NCBI GenBank assembly: GCA_937881155.1
Contig: CALGFI010000010.1
Location: 1 to 13,864 of the forward strand
DNA from: an uncultured bacterium
Lineage (GTDB): Bacteria; Actinomycetota; UBA4738; HRBIN12
Direction of reading: 5' to 3'
DNA length: 13,864 nucleotides
This document shows positions 13,139 to 13,864 of the stretch, piece after piece (position 1 is the stretch's first letter; every line of letters begins with the position of its first letter). The translations under genes were made by a program, and so were the position numbers. The notes under the pieces are model-generated. The model did not search any database. It was given only the letters and a program-made list of their open reading frames with translations, and was not told the DNA's origin.

Positions 13139-13864
13139 TTACCTCGCCTTCTTCCGTGCCGTCGCCGGCTGGGCGTCCGTCCTCGTCGTCGCGCCGGCGT
13201 GGGAGTCCAGGCCCTGGGTGCGGCTTGCGCCGTCCCGCTCGGTCAGTCGGACGTACGCCTGGTGCGCAGCCTCCTGCTCGGCCTCCTTCTTCGAGCGGCC
13301 CATGCCGCTCCCGAGCTCCCGACCATCGAGAAACACCGTCGCCGTGAACTCCTTCTCGTGATCTGGGCCTCGCTCGCTGATGCGGTACTCGGGCAGCGAG
13401 CGCAGATCCGCCGACGCCAGCTCCTGAAGGATCGTCTTGTAGTCGCGGCCGCCCTCGCCGCGCACGTACGCGATCATCCGCGGCCTGAACACCCGCACGA
13501 TCAGCTTGCGTGCCGCGTCGAGCCCTTGGTCCAGGTAGACGGCGCCGAGGAGCGCCTCGAGCGCATCGGCGAGGATGCTGCTCTTGTCGCGCCCTCCGCT
13601 GGCCTCTTCGCCCTTCCCGAGGTGCACGTACCGCCCGATCCCGAGATCGCGTGCGACGTCGGCCAGCGCGCCCATGTTCACGATCGCCGCACGCAGCTTC
13701 GCCAGCTCACCCTCTGTCATCTCGGGGAACTCACGGAACGCCATGTCGGTGACGACGATGCCGAGGACGGCGTCGCCCAGGAACTCCAGGCGTTCGTTGT
13801 GCGCCTGCGTGTCGTTCTCGAACGCGTATGAACGGTGCGTGAGTGCCATCTCGCGGAGCGCGGC
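13139..13864 (-). CDS. rnc: ribonuclease III (5' end cut by window edge)
   Basis: RNase III cuts double-stranded RNA, including rRNA precursors. The visible 241 codons begin in the first helix (AALREMALTHRSYA) and continue past the right edge, so the methionine at 13849 is internal. Numbering from that methionine, the signature NERLEFLGDAVLG (18-30) supplies E19, E22 and D26. DALEALLGAVYLD (95-107) supplies D95 and E98, completing the metal site with the family spacing. The double-stranded RNA-binding domain follows (about 136-203, DYKTILQELA to the KKEAEQEAAHQAY helix), then a 33-residue Lys/Arg/Thr/Ala-rich tail. The stop TAA is immediately followed by the GTG of mutM in the same frame. Confidence 0.97.
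   Translation of the reverse strand, partial: AALREMALTHRSYAFENDTQAHNERLEFLGDAVLGIVVTDMAFREFPEMTEGELAKLRAAIVNMGALADVARDLGIGRYVHLGKGEEASGGRDKSSILADALEALLGAVYLDQGLDAARKLIVRVFRPRMIAYVRGEGGRDYKTILQELASADLRSLPEYRISERGPDHEKEFTATVFLDGRELGSGMGRSKKEAEQEAAHQAYVRLTERDGASRTQGLDSHAGATTRTDAQPATARKKAR

Noticed and set aside
12152..13831. A 559-codon plus-strand open frame opposite mutM and rnc, starting inside the nicotinamidase gene.
   Set aside because: Antisense shadow. The start is in another frame of a real gene and the product is Arg/Leu/His-rich without family features.
1..13864. A mobile element, prophage, CRISPR array or novel defence system in the window.
   Set aside because: No transposase, integrase, direct-repeat array, attachment site or unknown multi-gene cassette is present. 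All long frames resolve to conserved core genes or their shadows.

Overview
The window is a long stretch of actinobacterial core genome: GC-rich (about two thirds GC by eye, not computed), densely coding, and almost entirely on the minus strand. I read 18 genes; 17 run right to left and one runs left to right. The order rnc-mutM-acyP-smc-ftsY-ffh-rpsP-khpA-rimM-trmD-rplS-lepB-rnhB-DUF2469-yraN-comM matches, from memory, the order in Mycobacterium tuberculosis and other Actinomycetota. The DUF2469 gene is itself a marker of that phylum. The lineage cannot be fixed from this sequence, but several departures from the mycobacterial layout suggest a non-mycobacterial, perhaps uncultured, actinobacterium. 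No gene-free stretch longer than 80 bases exists. I saw no IS element, tRNA, rRNA, CRISPR array or prophage gene.

Right part (11.3-13.9 kb): rnc (5' end outside the window) and mutM are separated only by the rnc stop codon. Convergent to mutM, with one base between the stops, is a plus-strand nicotinamidase gene. It diverges from acyP across only 17 bases. It therefore sits as an antisense gene between mutM and the acyP-smc genes.

Middle part (4.6-11.3 kb): smc (chromosome condensation ATPase), ftsY (SRP receptor), a stand-alone CheY-like receiver protein, ffh (SRP GTPase), rpsP and khpA follow with overlaps or gaps of at most 11 bases. FtsY and Ffh together form the co-translational membrane targeting machine. 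The receiver gene between them is the main accessory insertion; in M. tuberculosis this interval holds amt-glnB-glnD.

Left part (1-4.6 kb): rimM, trmD and rplS make a ribosome maturation and tRNA modification block. They are followed by lepB (signal peptidase I), rnhB, the DUF2469 gene, yraN and the N-terminal third of comM, which runs off the left edge.

Points of interest are modest because this is a housekeeping locus: an Fpg that cannot start with the canonical catalytic proline; a receiver-only regulator coupled to ftsY; a 17-base divergent promoter region where both genes may be leaderless; a recurrent TAGNNT element 6 or 9 bases before several starts; an acidic 70-residue tail on ribosomal protein L19; and 11 GTG starts among the 17 genes whose start lies inside the window.
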